64,000 nucleotides of DNA from Callipepla californica brunnescens (taxonomy: Eukaryota > Chordata > Aves > Galliformes > Odontophoridae): assembly GCA_023055505.1 (NCBI GenBank), contig JALIRH010000030.1, forward strand, positions 7,436,001 to 7,500,000. Direction: 5' to 3'. A program made the translations under genes and the position numbers. The notes beneath the pieces are model-generated. The model searched no databases. It saw nothing but the letters and a program-made list of their open reading frames with translations, and was not told where the DNA came from. Positions 1 to 11,280 of this stretch are shown here, one piece after another; the first letter of the stretch is position 1, and each line of letters starts with the position of its first letter.

Positions 1-1325
1 CCTCTCAGCCCTGAGCATGTCTCAGCAAGAGGCAATCACTGTCTGCCCTGCTCCAGAGGACAGCATCTCCATGCAGCTGAGAGAGTTCTTGTCCTAACCA
101 CTTCTCCTGGTTTCTCTGTTAGGTCTTCTTTTGAAGGCGTGAGCATGCTTAAGCACACTGCTGTTAGACGGCCTGCTCTGATGTTCACTGGTGTACTTCT
201 ACAGAATTTAAAGCCACACAGAAGGAACTGCTTTCAGGGTACTTTGGAGTTTGTGTACAGGTGATATAGGTTGGTTTTCTTAGCAATAGGGATTAATACA
301 TTTGTTTAAGAACTGATATATTAGTATCACAAAAAGAATGCATATTTGCTACTTGTAAAGCTTTCAATTTCAGCTTTTGTGGGTGAACAGTCTTGTTTTC
401 CCTCAGTAATTCTGCACTGGGAACAAAATTGAATTTTATTCTGCCTGAATGTTTTTGCCTCACAAGAAGCACTGAAGTCACAATAGAATACTTTTTTGCC
501 TCAAAACGTGCAAGCACATTTTTCTCATGTTCCACATACATTGTTTTTAAAAGTTGTGCACTGTGGTCTCATAATTAATTTGAATCTTCCAAACTGGGAA
601 AAAGTGGATGCAAGTGAGTCAGAGGTTTCAGGGATGAAGCTGAGGGTGAAATAGAAGAAGTCGGTGGGCACTTGACACAGAAAAAAACGTGGTGAGTGTG
701 TTCTTGAGAGAAGCCCACCAAGAGAAATGGGGTTTGAGTAGTACTTGAGAGATTCAGGACCCCCGGGCAACACATCTTCCTGCAAGAATGGTGGTGAGGG
801 TGTGCTTGAGAGATTCCAGACCCCCAGGAGAAACTGAAGAGCTAGGGTTATTGGGAACTGTGTTGTGTTGTGGTTGCCGGCATTGTGATGTTGTCTGTGA
901 ACATGGCTGTGAGTAGTACTGTGAGGGTGCCAAGCGTGTCATTTTTTTCCTCTCTCTGTGGTGTGTGTATGTGGCAGGTCTGCAGAGTGTGTTAAGCTTT
1001 GCTTTTTACTTTTGTAGCTGCAGCAGTGTGTGTGTTACAGTGTGTGAAGGCAGTTTGTACATTCCAGACTTTCCAGACATGGAGGAGTTGGCTGTGGGAA
1101 ACTGCAGAGAAAACTTGTTGAAAATTGTAATGTGTGGTAGATTGCACAAATGGTTAAAATAACTTGTGGAAACCTGAGGTCTGTGGAAAAACAACAACTA
1201 AAGTTCCCGTTTTGTTGGGAGAAATTGGTTATGACTCTCCCTGGAGGAATTTGGTGTACAACCATGCCTTGAGGGAGCTGGCAGACTCAATCACCTGGCA
1301 ATGTGAGGAGGGACCATTGTCCATC
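1..1325 (-). repeat. Segmental-duplication block D, copy 1 (5' flank of an off-window ZNF unit)
   Basis: This stretch is closely matched by 20205-21925 in the same orientation and by the reverse complement of about 36905-38230. In the other copies the block lies immediately 5' of the GC-rich first exon of a KRAB-ZNF unit. Here that exon would lie just left of base 1 on the minus strand. No convincing ORF is present; the short ORFs around 965-1160 are only 60-80 codons and are not preserved as genes. The block ends abruptly at an LTR beginning at 1326. Confidence 0.75.
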
Positions 1326-1659
1326 TGTATGGGAACTGTTGAATCACGGCCTGAACCACTGATTGATCACCTGAGGCAAGTCCTGAGGCAGCTACAGGGG
1401 CACAACTGAGTGTGATTGGAAGGGGTGGAGTTTGACTCCACTTCTCCCAAGACCCCATTTAAGGGCTGACCACCAGCAGGGAAGGATCTCTTGTTGGTGT
1501 TCCCTCCCTGGTCAAGTTATCTGTGAGCCTCAACCATTGTCAAGATGAGCCAATCTCTTTTGCTATTTTTTTGTATACCATCTACTTAAAGCCTACCAAA
1601 AATATACCTCCATTTACACTATTTCCTTGAGTGCTTTCCTTGGGGTTTTTTGCCCTACA
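1326..1659 (+). repeat. 5' LTR of ERV A (family 1)
   Basis: The element starts TGTATGGGAACTG and ends GCCCTACA, about 334 bp. It matches the LTRs at 23979, 26865, 48820 and 54489. A TTTAAG box lies in its centre. A primer-binding site follows two bases after the end, which fixes the LTR as the 5' one. It interrupts block D at the same base as the LTR at 21926, so ERV A and ERV B descend from one insertion that was later duplicated. Confidence 0.85.
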
Positions 1660-1661
1660 AT

Positions 1662-1677
1662 TGGCGAGCCAGGCAGG
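1662..1677 (+). other. Primer-binding site, tRNA-Arg-like
   Basis: TGGCGAGCCAGGCAGG follows the LTR. From memory of vertebrate tRNA-Arg 3' ends (complement TGGCGAGCCAGCCAGG) this is one mismatch in 16. The same motif follows the LTRs at 24312, 46549 and 49155. The tRNA assignment is inference. Confidence 0.6.
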
Positions 1678-1744
1678 CTTAAAAAATAAATAAATAAATA
1701 AATATACATATATATATATATTTATACATATTCAATAACTATCC

Positions 1745-2004
1745 ACGTCCTTCTTTTGGAACATTTTGAAATGGGGCAGGGGTGAGAACGTTACTCCATT
1801 AAACCAAACAATTCCTGGTCAACTTCCAGGATTTATGGGATCATCCTATTATGGTCTTGCCACTGTTATTGAAAAATGGGGACCCCTGCGGGTTACAGGG
1901 AGTGTTTCTCCTTCTCCAGCCCGGCTGACAGGGTCTAGATAAGGACATACTAGTTACAAAAGAATGTCAGCTAGCCGCTTCTGCTGTGGCTTGGCCTCTT
2001 ACCG
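1745..2004 (+). pseudogene. ERV A gag-like ORF, 5' piece, start codon lost
   Basis: This is collinear with the first about 85 codons of the open gag-like ORF at 49212. The position of the initiator reads ACG (1745-1747) where other copies have ATG. A stretch present in ERV C just before 2004 is missing. Homology stops at GGCCTCT, where CR1-1 begins, and resumes at 9481 at exactly the next base of the ERV. The AT-rich leader before it (1680-1735) carries simple AAAT and TA runs. Confidence 0.75.
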
Positions 2005-2031
2005 CCTAGCCAAGATGAAGAGATAGATGAG

Positions 2032-3114
2032 GTGTTCTACAAGCAACTAGTAGATGTTGCACGATGGCCAGCACTAGTTCTCATGGGGGACTTCAACTTC
2101 CCTGATATATGCTGGAAATATAATACCGCGCAGAGGAAGCAGTCCATGAGATTTCTGGAGTGTGTGGAAGATTGCTTCCTGACACAGCTGGTGCAAGAAC
2201 CTACCAGGGGAGGTGCCCTGCTAGACCTGCTCTTCACTAACAGTGAAGGACTAGTAGGAGATGTGAAGGTTGGGGATCGTCTTGGCCAGAGTGACCATGA
2301 AATGGTAGAGTTTGCTATTCTTGGTGACATCAAGAGGGTGACTAGCAAAACTGCTGCCTTGGACTTCCGGAGGGCAGACTTTGACCTGTTCAGGATGCTT
2401 GTTGCAAGGGTCCCTTGGGACTCGCTCCTGAGGGGTAAAGGGGTCCAGGAAGCCTGGGTCCTCCTCAAGATGGAAATCTTAAAGGCAGAGGTTCAGGCTG
2501 TCCCTGAGTACCGTAAGTCAAGCCGGAGGGGAAAAAGGCCAGTGTGGATGAACCGGGATCTTTTGTTGAGACTCCGGGAGAAAAAGAGAGTCTATGTCCT
2601 CTGGAAGATGGGTCAGGCTACTTGGGGAGACTACAGGGAACTTGCCAAGATTTGCAGGCAGGAAGTTAGAAATGCAAAAGCCCAGCTTGAACTTAGACTG
2701 GCTACTGCAGTAAAGGAGAACAAAAAATCCTCTTATAAATATATTAACAGTAAAAGAAGAACTAAGGAGAATTTCCCTCCTTTACTTGATGTGGCAGGGA
2801 ATGTAACCACAGAGGATAAGGAAAAGGCTGAGGTTCTCAATGCCTTCTTCACGTCTGTCTTTAATAGACAGACCAGTTATCCTCAGGATACTTCTCGCCC
2901 TGACCTGGAAGTCTGGGACGAAGCGCATCATACACCCCCTGTGATCCCAGCAGAGACAGTCAGAGACCTGCTCCTCCATCTGAACTGCCACAAGTCCATG
3001 GGGCAGGATGGGATCCACCCAAGGGTGCTGAGGGAGCTGGCAGAGGTGACTGCCAAGCCGCTTTCTGCCATCTATCGGCATTCCTGGTCATCTGGAGAGG
3101 TCCCGCAAGATTAG
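2032..3114 (+). pseudogene. CR1-1 ORF2, endonuclease and linker part
   Basis: The translation carries the AP-endonuclease-like motifs MGDFNFP near residue 20 and SDHEMVEF near residue 107. A linker rich in basic residues follows, then the start of the RT region (CHKSMGQDGIHP). These are the hallmarks of a LINE endonuclease-RT protein that nicks target DNA for target-primed reverse transcription. The N-terminal part is missing because of 5' truncation. The frame ends at a TAG at 3112-3114, and the RT domain continues in the same frame after it. Confidence 0.85.
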
Positions 3115-3126
3115 AGGCTTGCCGAT

Positions 3127-4245
3127 GTGACTCCCATCTACAAGAAAGGCCGTAAGGAAGATCCGGGGAACTACAGGCCTGTCAGCCTGACCTCGGTATC
3201 AGGGAAAGTTATGGAGCAATTGATCTTGAGGGAGATCACACGGCACGTGCATGGCAATCAGGGGATCAGACCCAGCCAGCACGGGTTCACAAAGGGCAGG
3301 TCGTGCTTGTCCAACCTCATCTCCTTCTACGACTGGGTGACCAGACTGGTAGATGAGGGAAAGGCTGTTGATGTAGTCTACCTGGACTTCAGCAAAGCCT
3401 TTGACACGGTCTCCCACAGTATTCTCCTGCAGAAGCTGGCAGCCCATGGTGTGGACAGGTTCACTCTTCTCTGGGTTAAGAATTGGCGAGAGGGCCGTGC
3501 CCAGTGGGTAGTGGTTAATGGAGTCAAGTCCAGCTGGCGTCCTGTCACGAGTGGTGTCCCCCAGGGGTCGGTACTGGGGCCCGTCTTGTTTAATATCTTT
3601 ATTGATGACCTGGATGAGGGGATTGAGTGTACCCTCAGTAAGTTTGTGGATGACACCAAGTTGGGAGGATGTGTCGATCTGCCTAAGGGCAGGGAGGCCC
3701 TTCAGCGGGATCTGGATAGGCTAGACAGTTGGGCTGAGGTCAATGGGATGAGGTTCAATAAGGACAAGTGCCGGGTCCTGCACTTTGGCCACAATAACCC
3801 CATGCAATGCTATAGGCTTGGGGCAGAATGGCTTGAGGAGTGTATAGAGGAAAAGGACCTGGAGGTGTTGGTTGATGCTCGGCTCAGCATGAGCCGGCAG
3901 TGTGCGCAGGTGGCCAAGAAGGCCAATGGCATCCTGGCTTGTATTAGGAATAGTGTGGCCAGCAGGAGCAGGGAGGTGATCATCCCCCTGTACTCAGCTC
4001 TGGTGCGGCCGCACCTCGAGTACTGTGTTCAGTTTTGGGCCCCTCACTACAAGAGAGACATCGAGGCCCTGGAGCGTGTTCAGAGAAGGGCAACAAAACT
4101 GGTGAGGGGTCTGGAGCACAAGTCTTACGAGGAGCGGCTGAGGGAGCTGGGATTGTTTAGTTTGGCGAAAAGGAGGCTTAGAGGAGACCTCATCGCACTC
4201 TACAACTTCCTGAAGGGAGGCTGTGGTAAGGAGGGGGTCAGGTAA
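3127..4245 (+). pseudogene. CR1-1 ORF2, reverse transcriptase part
   Basis: The RT motifs are in order: [42 protein letters not shown] and the catalytic block. The catalytic block reads FVDDTKLGG at about 3640-3666, whereas CR1-2 has FADDTKLGG, so a residue inside the active-site box is changed. Near 4237 a small duplication of GGTAACTAA shifts the frame and ends the ORF before the conserved C-terminus. The copy is therefore not expected to be active. Confidence 0.88.
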
Positions 4246-4549
4246 CTAACTTCTCCCAGGTAACTAATGACAGGACGAGAGTGAATGGCCACAAGTTGTG
4301 CCGGGGAAGATTTAGATTAGACTTGAGGAAAAATTTTTTCTCTGAGAGAGTGGTCAGGCACTGGAATGGCCTGCCTAGGGAGGTGGTTGAGGCACCATCC
4401 CTAGCGCTGTTCAAGCAGCGTTTAGATGAGGTGCTGAGGGATTTGATTTAGTAGCTTGGTTGGTAGGGATGGTGGTGTGAGGATGGTTGGACTAGATGAA
4501 CTTGTAGGTCATTTCCAACCTAATGTATCTATGAATCTATCTATGAAAC

Positions 4550-6320
4550 ACCTTCTGAATATGAGAACCTTCAGAAGCAGTTCCAGCCACGTTTCCTACC
4601 AGCACATGCACTCTGCAGACAGAGCCTGCAATGCCCCAGACATGGAATAGCTTCAACCAGAGCCACAGCCTGGTTACCCACTGTGGCTGTGTGTGGTGAT
4701 GAACCACACAGTTCCTTTGTCCTAAATGCAGGTTGAGATCCAACAACAGCTCCAACCTCATCAGGTAGAAAGGGATCCACTCAGGGCAGGGACCACAGAA
4801 ATGCCAGCACTGCAGGAAGAGCTTCATCCAGAGCTCTGTCCACGTTGAATGTTGCCCAGTGCTTGTGAGGGGAATGCCCTGCAAGCGTCTGTGCTGCAGG
4901 AAGAATTTCTCTCAGGGCTGACTTCTCATTTCTCAACAGAAAGCTCCGAGTGCAGAGACCTTGAGAATGCTGGAGAACTCAGCATGAGAGAGACCCAGAT
5001 GCTTCGCCCCCACAGGAAGTGTTTGCAAAGGAGATGCCTTCACTGGAACCTTCTGCAGAAGTGACTTTATCAAGGAGCTTCAGATGGCCTTTCCTTCCTA
5101 ACAAAAGAAATTCCCTCTCCATGCCTTCTTTTCTCCTCTGCTCTTCCTGCAAGCAGCTTTTGGATGCCATCTCCTAAGGAAAATCAGCTGTGTACAGATG
5201 CTCTGTGTGTCTGTTTGGGTGAGCTCCTATTGGTAGTTTCTGAGTGCACTGATGCATGAAATAGAAGGGTCAGGAGAGCAGTAACGTGGCTTGTGGAATT
5301 GTTCTGAAAATAACCTGTAGCTGATGGTGAAGAGGGTGAATAAGGTAGGAGAGTTGTTCTGGAGCAAATCTCAATGTATCTTGCTTTTTGTTCTAAAAAT
5401 AAAAGACCACTTGTGGATTGAGGAATGGTACAAGGAAGTTTGATTTTCATGCTGACTCCAGTCCACTGTTTGCAACACAGGGAGGCATTTATTTCACACA
5501 AGTAATGTCATTCTTTTTCACAGAATTGCACATTTCTTCTACATCCCTTCCCAAAAGATTTCACATGAGATCAAAGCAGCCGTGAGACACCAAACTTTGC
5601 TTGGTTCCACTAAATCTAATAAAAGCGGAGCTTGTTTCTCCTACGTGCAGCATCCCATGTCTCAGGAGGTGGTGGGAGCAGAAGGCAGTGCAAAGCCACA
5701 GGGTGCACAAGCAGCTTATCCCCGCAGCACAGAGGTTTCAGAGTGCTCTCCAGTGCATGCTTGCCTCTTTTCTGAGCTTGAAGGTCTTTCCTGTGACGTT
5801 GGAAATCATCTGGAAGAACTCACGCAGAAGGGCCATTACATTTGCTGGGCTCTTCTCAAGCTGCAGTGCTTGGACTGCAGTTTGCATGAAGTGGAGGTTG
5901 ATTTTGGTGAGCTGGTGAAGCTGGCAGGAGCCTGCCCATGTCCTCAGGAGCTGTGAGTTTCTTTGTAGGATCCCTGAGCACTCCCTGTGAACCACAAGGA
6001 GATGATGCTTGCAGTATGGAGGAGCGCTGCTTCCTCCATCTCAGGGAGCAGGGGCCTGGTGTGGTGCAGGAGAGGTAGAGCAGGGCCCTGGGGGTTGGAG
6101 GAACACACAGCTCCAAGGAAAATGCGTGGGGAAGAAGCAAGCAGCTGGGAGGCTTAAGAATCCCCAGCAACATGAGATAGCAGCCCAACCAAGAGCTGGA
6201 ATGATGATTTATTTTTCAACTGCATCCAATTAATTCCTATCCTATGGCACTGCTCATGTGTTTCCCCTCTCCTTTCAGATTTCCCCAAGAAACATTTTCA
6301 CTATTGTCTATTTTCATCTT
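4550..6320 (+). pseudogene. Detached 3' end of a KRAB-ZNF unit (last degenerate finger plus 3' UTR)
   Basis: This is the reverse complement of about 14316-16030, the 3' end of ZNF unit 2. The coding part is only about 33 codons (to the TAG at 4648-4650), corresponding to the cysteine-less last finger of unit 2. The rest matches its 3' UTR, including AATAAA-type signals near 5398 and 5618. All upstream fingers and the KRAB exons are missing, replaced by CR1-1. The base pairs at the break (CACCTTCTGAATATG) match unit 2 on the right side only. Confidence 0.75.
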
Positions 6321-6715
6321 ATATCACTGTGTTCTCAGAAATGCTGATTTTGCTTTCCAAGATAAAGCAAACAAACAAACACATTGAGGTCAGTTTTCCA
6401 TTTTACTCACTGAAACATTATTAAAAATTAACTGCTGATTTCACCCCGCCATATTTTGTCACACACCATGTCTAGCTGCATTAGGGGATGGAAAAATCAC
6501 TTTCTTTCCTCTCCCCCTGTACCTTCTTTCCCTATGCTTTGGGGAAGGAAATCCTTCTGTAGTGGATATGAGTACCTACAGAGCTATGACTGCAGTGCGC
6601 AGTTAGAAGGAACAGGAGCGTTTCAAATGCCAAAATAGGTTGTTTTCCTTGAGGTGGTAGCATGGTGGTTTAAACGGTTTACCAGGCTGGTTTGGCCTGG
6701 TTCTGTGACGATTGG
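6321..6715. other. Unassigned interval
   Basis: The sequence is AT-rich with a short (AAAC)n run near 6368-6382. I see no convincing ORF, no homology to other parts of the window, and no promoter or RNA signal. The G-rich stretch from 6716 belongs to the next LTR fragment. Confidence 0.4.
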
Positions 6716-7000
6716 TGCAGGGGACCCACGGACCCACTCCCCAGGAAAGGGGAAGGAGGAGAGGGAAAAGGGAGAAGGGAGATGGGTTTAAAAACAAAAC
6801 AGCAGCAACGACCTGAGGAGGAAAGCTAATTTACAAAATGAGTTATCAGGAAGCAAAATAATACAATATAATACAATATAATGGAATGGAGGCTCACGAA
6901 TCAGATCAAATGAGCAAGAGAAAGAATGTCCGATAAACCGAAGGCCTTACGCTAACGCTAAAGGCGGACGGCTGCAACAAACACCCACTGCTACAGCAGT
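6716..7000 (-). repeat. LTR fragment of the ERV-L-like (tRNA-Lys) family
   Basis: The reverse complement matches the R/U5 part of the LTRs at 30205-30756 and 36018-36574. It includes the purine/pyrimidine-rich U5 and the block that reads AAGGCCTTCGGTTTATCGG. The U3 half is missing. About 250 bp to the right (7001-7248) I can assign to nothing. Confidence 0.7.
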
Positions 7001-7248
7001 TGTGTGTACTGCCAAGGCTCAGAAGGGCACACGTTGTCCTTGCGTCGATAGGGCCTTCTTGTAACCCTGTAGGGAGGCCAGAAGGTGTAGTATCATTGTC
7101 CCTCACCGAACACTACACACCCAAATCCCACTGACCGTGAGAGAGCCTTGGGCAGTCTACAGCACCACACCTCCAGAGGCTGCAGCTATGGCTTAACCCT
7201 TCTGTTCCAAGAGACAAACCAAGGGCTTTCCTTAACATTACAATCACC

Positions 7249-7567
7249 TGTTGCAATGGGATTGCCAGTAAATGAGCACCTGAGTGACCGGAGTGGAGGA
7301 GCCCAGATCCACCCATTCTCTCTCTCTCTCTCTCTATCAGTGCTGCTTCCAGGAGTTCCTATATGCTCAGAGCCTGCACACGTTAACCCCCTCCCCTCCC
7401 TTGCTCTCTTACTACCAGCTCACCAGAGTTTGAATGAGAGGTGGCGGCATTCCTTAACTCAAGCGGTTGCTGGGAGGGGTGAGTTAATTCCCCTTTCCTC
7501 TAGGATCTTGTTATATAGCACCTGTATCTCAAATGAGGGCTCAGTCACTGCCTTTATTTCCTTTACA
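7249..7567 (+). repeat. Solo LTR of ERV family 2
   Basis: The interval aligns with the family 2 LTR at 46207-46549, sharing GGGATTGCC near the start, a CT-rich block (7318-7336), the GAGGTGGC block and a TTTACA end. Neither a primer site nor gag follows; a degenerate CR1 starts directly after it. The sequence is about 20% diverged by eye from the other copy. Confidence 0.65.
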
Positions 7568-8060
7568 CTGCTCATCATGGGAGACATCAACAATGCCAAT
7601 ATTGGTTAGAAGGAGAACAAGGCAGGGCACCAGCAATCCAAGAGTTTCCTGGAATGAGTTGATGATAAGTTCTTCTTCCAGGTGGTGCAGGAACCAACGA
7701 GAAATTGTGCTATGCTGGAACTCATCAATGTCTTCCCAGCAAGGAGAGGCTGATGAGTAACGTGGAGCTCAAGGGCCAAAAAATGATGGAGTTCAAGATC
7801 TTTACTGCATCAACGTGGGTATGCAGCAAGCTCACTACACTGCACTTCAGGAGAGCAGACACTGACCTCTTCAGAGAACTACTTGGCAGGGTGATATGGT
7901 ATAAAGCCCTGGAGGGAAGAGCAGACCAAGAAAAGTTGTCAGTATTCAAGGACCATCTCCTCCAAGCCCAGGAGCAGTGCATGCTACAATGGAGGAGGGC
8001 AGGCAAGGATGCCAGGAGGCCTCCGTGAATAAACAGGTTGCTCCTGGCCTTACTTATCTT
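7568..8060 (+). mobile_element. Older, diverged CR1 ORF2 fragment
   Basis: Broken translations match the CR1 endonuclease and linker: GRHQQ-type start GGGAGACATCAAC, VVQEPTRN, LHFRRADTDLFRELLGRV and a linker with GKDARRPP. The copy is clearly older than CR1-1 and CR1-2. At 8060/8061 it runs in the same reading frame (after one TGA at 8026-8028) into the young CR1-2 RT, so the two together look like an endonuclease-RT chimera. Confidence 0.7.
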
Positions 8061-9387
8061 AGCCGATGTGACTCCCATCTACAAGAAAGGCCGTAAGGAA
8101 GATCCAGGGAACTACAGGCCTGTCAGCCTGACCTCGGTATCAGGGAAAGTTATGGAGCAATTGATCTTGAGGGAGATCACACGGCACGTGCATGGCAATC
8201 AGGGGATCAGACCCAGCCAGCACGGGTTCACAAAGGGCAGGTCGTGCTTGTCCAACCTCATCTCCTTCTACGACTGGGTGACCAGACTGGTAGATGAGGG
8301 AAAGGCTGTTGATGTAGTCTACCTGGACTTCAGCAAAGCCTTTGACACGGTCTCCCACAGTATTCTCCTGCAGAAGCTGGCAGCCCATGGTGTGGACAGG
8401 TTCACTCTTCTCTGGGTTGAGAATTGGCTAGAGGGCCGTGCCCAGCGGGTAGTGGTTAATGGAGTCAAGTCCAGCTGGCGTCCTGTCACGAGTGGTGTCC
8501 CCCAAGGGTCGGTATTGGGGCCCATACTGTTTAATATCTTTATTGATGACCTGGATGAGGGGATTGAGTGTACCCTCAGTAAGTTTGCGGATGACACCAA
8601 GTTGGGAGGATGTGTCGATCTGCCTGAGGGTAGGGAGGCCCTTCAGCGGGATCTGGATAGGCTAGACAGTTGGGCTGAGGTCAATGGGATGAGGTTCAAT
8701 AAGGCCAAGTGCCGGGTCCTGCACTTTGGCCACAATAACCCCATGCAATGCTATAGGCTTGGGGCAGAATGGCTTGAGGAGTGTATAGAGGAAAAGGACC
8801 TGGGGGTGTTGGTTGATGCTCGGCTCAATATGAGCCGGCAGTGTGCCCAGGTGGCCAAGAAGGCCAATGGCATCCTGGCCTCTATTAGGAATAGTGTGGC
8901 CAGCAGGAGCAGGGAGGTGATCATCCCCCTGTACTCAGCTCTGGTGCGGCCGCACCTCGAGTACTGCGTTCAGTTTTGGGCCCCTCACTACAAGAGAGAC
9001 ATCGAGGCCCTGGAGCGTGTTCAGAGAAGGGCAACAAAACTGGTGAGGGGTCTGGAGCACAAGTCTTACGAGGAGCGGCTGAGGGAGCTGGGATTGTTTA
9101 GTTTGGCGAAAAGGAGGCTTAGAGGAGACCTCATTGCACTCTACCACTTCCTGAAGGGAGGCTGTGGTAAGGAGGGGGTCAGCCTCTTCTCCCAGGTAAG
9201 TAATGACAGGACGAGAGGGAATGGCCACAAGTTGTGCCGGGGAAGATTTAGATTAGATTTGAGGAAAAATTTTTTCTCTGAGAGAGTGGTCCGGCACTGG
9301 AATGGCCTGCCTAGGGAGGTGGTTGAGGCACCGTCCCTAGCGCTGTTCAAGAAGCATTTAGATGAGGTGCTGAGGGATCTGATTTAG
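8038..9387 (+). CDS. CR1 reverse transcriptase ORF, intact RT domain, no endonuclease
   Basis: This 449-codon ORF contains the complete CR1 [30 protein letters not shown], the catalytic FADDTKLGG, and the conserved C-terminus ending [14 protein letters not shown] and LDEVLRDLI. The enzyme copies LINE RNA at nicked chromosomal DNA. The first nine residues come from the older CR1 fragment. The endonuclease domain needed for normal CR1 movement is not part of this ORF, so autonomous activity is unlikely. It is the best preserved LINE frame in the window. Confidence 0.85.
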   Translation: MLLALLILADVTPIYKKGRKEDPGNYRPVSLTSVSGKVMEQLILREITRHVHGNQGIRPSQHGFTKGRSCLSNLISFYDWVTRLVDEGKAVDVVYLDFSKAFDTVSHSILLQKLAAHGVDRFTLLWVENWLEGRAQRVVVNGVKSSWRPVTSGVPQGSVLGPILFNIFIDDLDEGIECTLSKFADDTKLGGCVDLPEGREALQRDLDRLDSWAEVNGMRFNKAKCRVLHFGHNNPMQCYRLGAEWLEECIEEKDLGVLVDARLNMSRQCAQVAKKANGILASIRNSVASRSREVIIPLYSALVRPHLEYCVQFWAPHYKRDIEALERVQRRATKLVRGLEHKSYEERLRELGLFSLAKRRLRGDLIALYHFLKGGCGKEGVSLFSQVSNDRTRGNGHKLCRGRFRLDLRKNFFSERVVRHWNGLPREVVEAPSLALFKKHLDEVLRDLI

Positions 9388-9480
9388 TAGCTTGGTGGGT
9401 AGGGATGGTGGTGTGAGGATGGTTGGACTAGATGATCTTGTAGGTCCTTTCCAACCTAATGTATCTATGAATCTATGAAT
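8061..9480 (+). mobile_element. CR1 LINE, copy CR1-2, RT plus 3' tail
   Basis: Homology to CR1-1 begins exactly at GCCGATGTGACTCCC (3121 in CR1-1) and runs to the 3' tail TCTATGAATCTATGAAT. The tail joins ERV A gag at 9481, at the base that would follow the left piece ending at 2004. Thus CR1-2 supplies the 3' junction, and CR1-1 the 5' junction, of one CR1 insertion in ERV A. Confidence 0.9.
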
Positions 9481-10760
9481 CTAATAATGGGTTTACATAA
9501 ATTGGAAATAACAAATACAAACATAGAATATGAAAATCAATTGTTAAGAGATCGAACTGAAATGTTGAAGCAACAACTGGGCACGTTATTAACCAAAAAA
9601 CTCGGACTAGATGTGCCAACAAGACAAATACGTAGCATATCAGTGAAGGACACCCAGGTCCCTGAAGTAGCGGACCTGGATGTTTCAGAAAAAAAGAGTT
9701 GTAAATCAGATCTTGAAGCTCCATCTATGGAGGATCCATTTGAGATCTGAGCACTCATAACTTAAAAAAACAAAAACAGTGCACGATAGACCAGCGGGAG
9801 TGCCTCCTGACCAATGGCCCCCTTCTGAAACATGCTTGCATGTGACAGCTTGCCCGTATACAGCAAATGAGTTGATGGACCTAGTACAGCGGTTCCATCA
9901 AAAACCAAGAGAAAGCGTACCATCATTGCTCCTGAGGTTATGGGATGCGGGAGCTGAAAGCGTATTAGTTAGTGGGACACAGATGTCAAAACTAGCATCT
10001 ATAACAATGCGCCCAACCTTGAAGCAAAAATTATATGCCACCATCCACTCTACTAATGAGAATCATTCTATTATAGATTGGTTGATGGCAGCATGCCGCC
10101 TAGCGTGGCCTAACAAGTCTGACATTCCACTCAATACCAGTTTATGGTTCTCTATGGAGGACCTCCAAACATACATCCGGGAACTGGGTATGAGAGAGGC
10201 TCTGTATTCAGAAACCTTTGAAAGCCCTGATACAGAAAAATTTACAGCAGGTATGTGAGACCTAATACTGCAGCAAGCCCCCTCTCACCTTTATGGGACT
10301 TTGGTCTCCATACTAAACCCCTAGGTGGCTTCAGAGGCTATCGTCCAACAGGCAGCCCAGTTGGTGGCAGACCTTGGGGAAACGGAGCACATAAGAACTA
10401 GGCGCAGTGTCCACATGGTGCAAGAAGATAAGGCATTCCCAATTAAAACTGAGAAGCCTGTCCCCCGTATACCCCGATCAGGCCCCATACGGGTATCCCG
10501 GAAGACCGTGTTCAATGATCATATACGGGCTGGCGTTGCCTTTGCTAAAATCGATGGGCAACCAAACCATGTTTTGTTACAGCTCTGGAAACAGCTGAGG
10601 AATGATCAAAAATTTCAGAGTACTCCCAGAAAATCGTGGGTATGAATAATACAGGCAGCACCGACAACAATCTGGAATCTGGCTGACTTTATAGTGCCTA
10701 ACAGAAGGAAGAAACATCCACAGGTGTCACAGGCTACAATGCCAGACCCAGTGCCCTGAA
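9481..10760 (+). pseudogene. ERV A gag-like ORF, 3' piece, with pro-pol deletion
   Basis: The translation resumes collinear with residues about 96 onward of the ERV C gag-like protein. It has the coiled-coil (ENQLLRDRTEMLKQQLGTL), the capsid-like block LMDLVQRFHQKPRESVPS and the QPNHVLLQLWKQLRND segment. Breaks are TGA near 9750 and 10256, TAG near 10321 and TGA near 10645. At about 10760 it passes straight into the region that follows integrase in ERV C, so protease, RT, RNase H and integrase are deleted. ERV B has the same junction at 23635. Confidence 0.8.
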
Positions 10761-11280
10761 AATGTTACAAACAGTATGGGCCTCCCTGCTTAGGATTCAA
10801 ATTATGGACACCGATAACCAGGTAAGACCTCAAACAGTCTGTGAGAACAGTCTTCTGCTCCCTGCCCCTGAGAACCTAAAGCCAGGCATCAATAGAATTA
10901 AATGGTCTCGGAAGGTGCAGGTAGGACCATGCTGATGTGGCCTACTTGCACCTCGGGGGAGATTACTGGAGGTGGGAGGTTCGGTAGTCCCTCTGGTTAC
11001 TGGTACATTGCCTGCTGATATTGTGGTCAACATTCCAGTCCTTATTGCTAAAGGGGTCCTTATCATGTCCCTGTGTCAGATCAGGACACCCCCTTTGGTG
11101 CCTGATGTAGTCGTGCAGCCACAGACATCTGGCCGAAAGGTTTGGTACAGGCAGCCAGGGCATGCCTCTGTACAAGCTGAAGTGTTGATCCAAGACAGGG
11201 ATGCGTCCTGTATAGTGCCCTGGAGGGCAGATCTTCCCTTCCTGGTACCTTTGAAACATCTATATTACTCCCCATGAGTC
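10761..11280 (+). pseudogene. Post-integrase dUTPase-like region of ERV A
   Basis: Collinear with 23640-23978, 26014-26530 and 53650-54160. The translation has GLLAPRGRLLEVGG, then VTGTLPADIVVN and IPVLIAKG. This ordering resembles dUTPase motifs 2-4, and position after integrase is known for ERV-L type elements; the assignment is inference. A TGA at about 10933 breaks the frame. It ends HLYYSP and a stop before a roughly 310 bp non-coding stretch leading to the polypurine tract. Confidence 0.45.

Larger units (their letters stand above)
2005..4549 (+). mobile_element. CR1 LINE, copy CR1-1, 5'-truncated in the endonuclease domain
   Basis: The element encodes the second half of a CR1 ORF2 endonuclease and a full reverse transcriptase. 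It ends in the CR1 3' terminus (TAGGTCATTTCCAACCTAATG) and an octamer-type TCTATGAA tail. Its 5' end joins ERV A gag. Its 3' tail joins a degenerate zinc finger. The two flanks are not parts of one target site, so the copy is a recombinant or sits at a rearranged junction. From 3121 on it is about 98% identical to CR1-2 (8061-9480). Confidence 0.9.
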
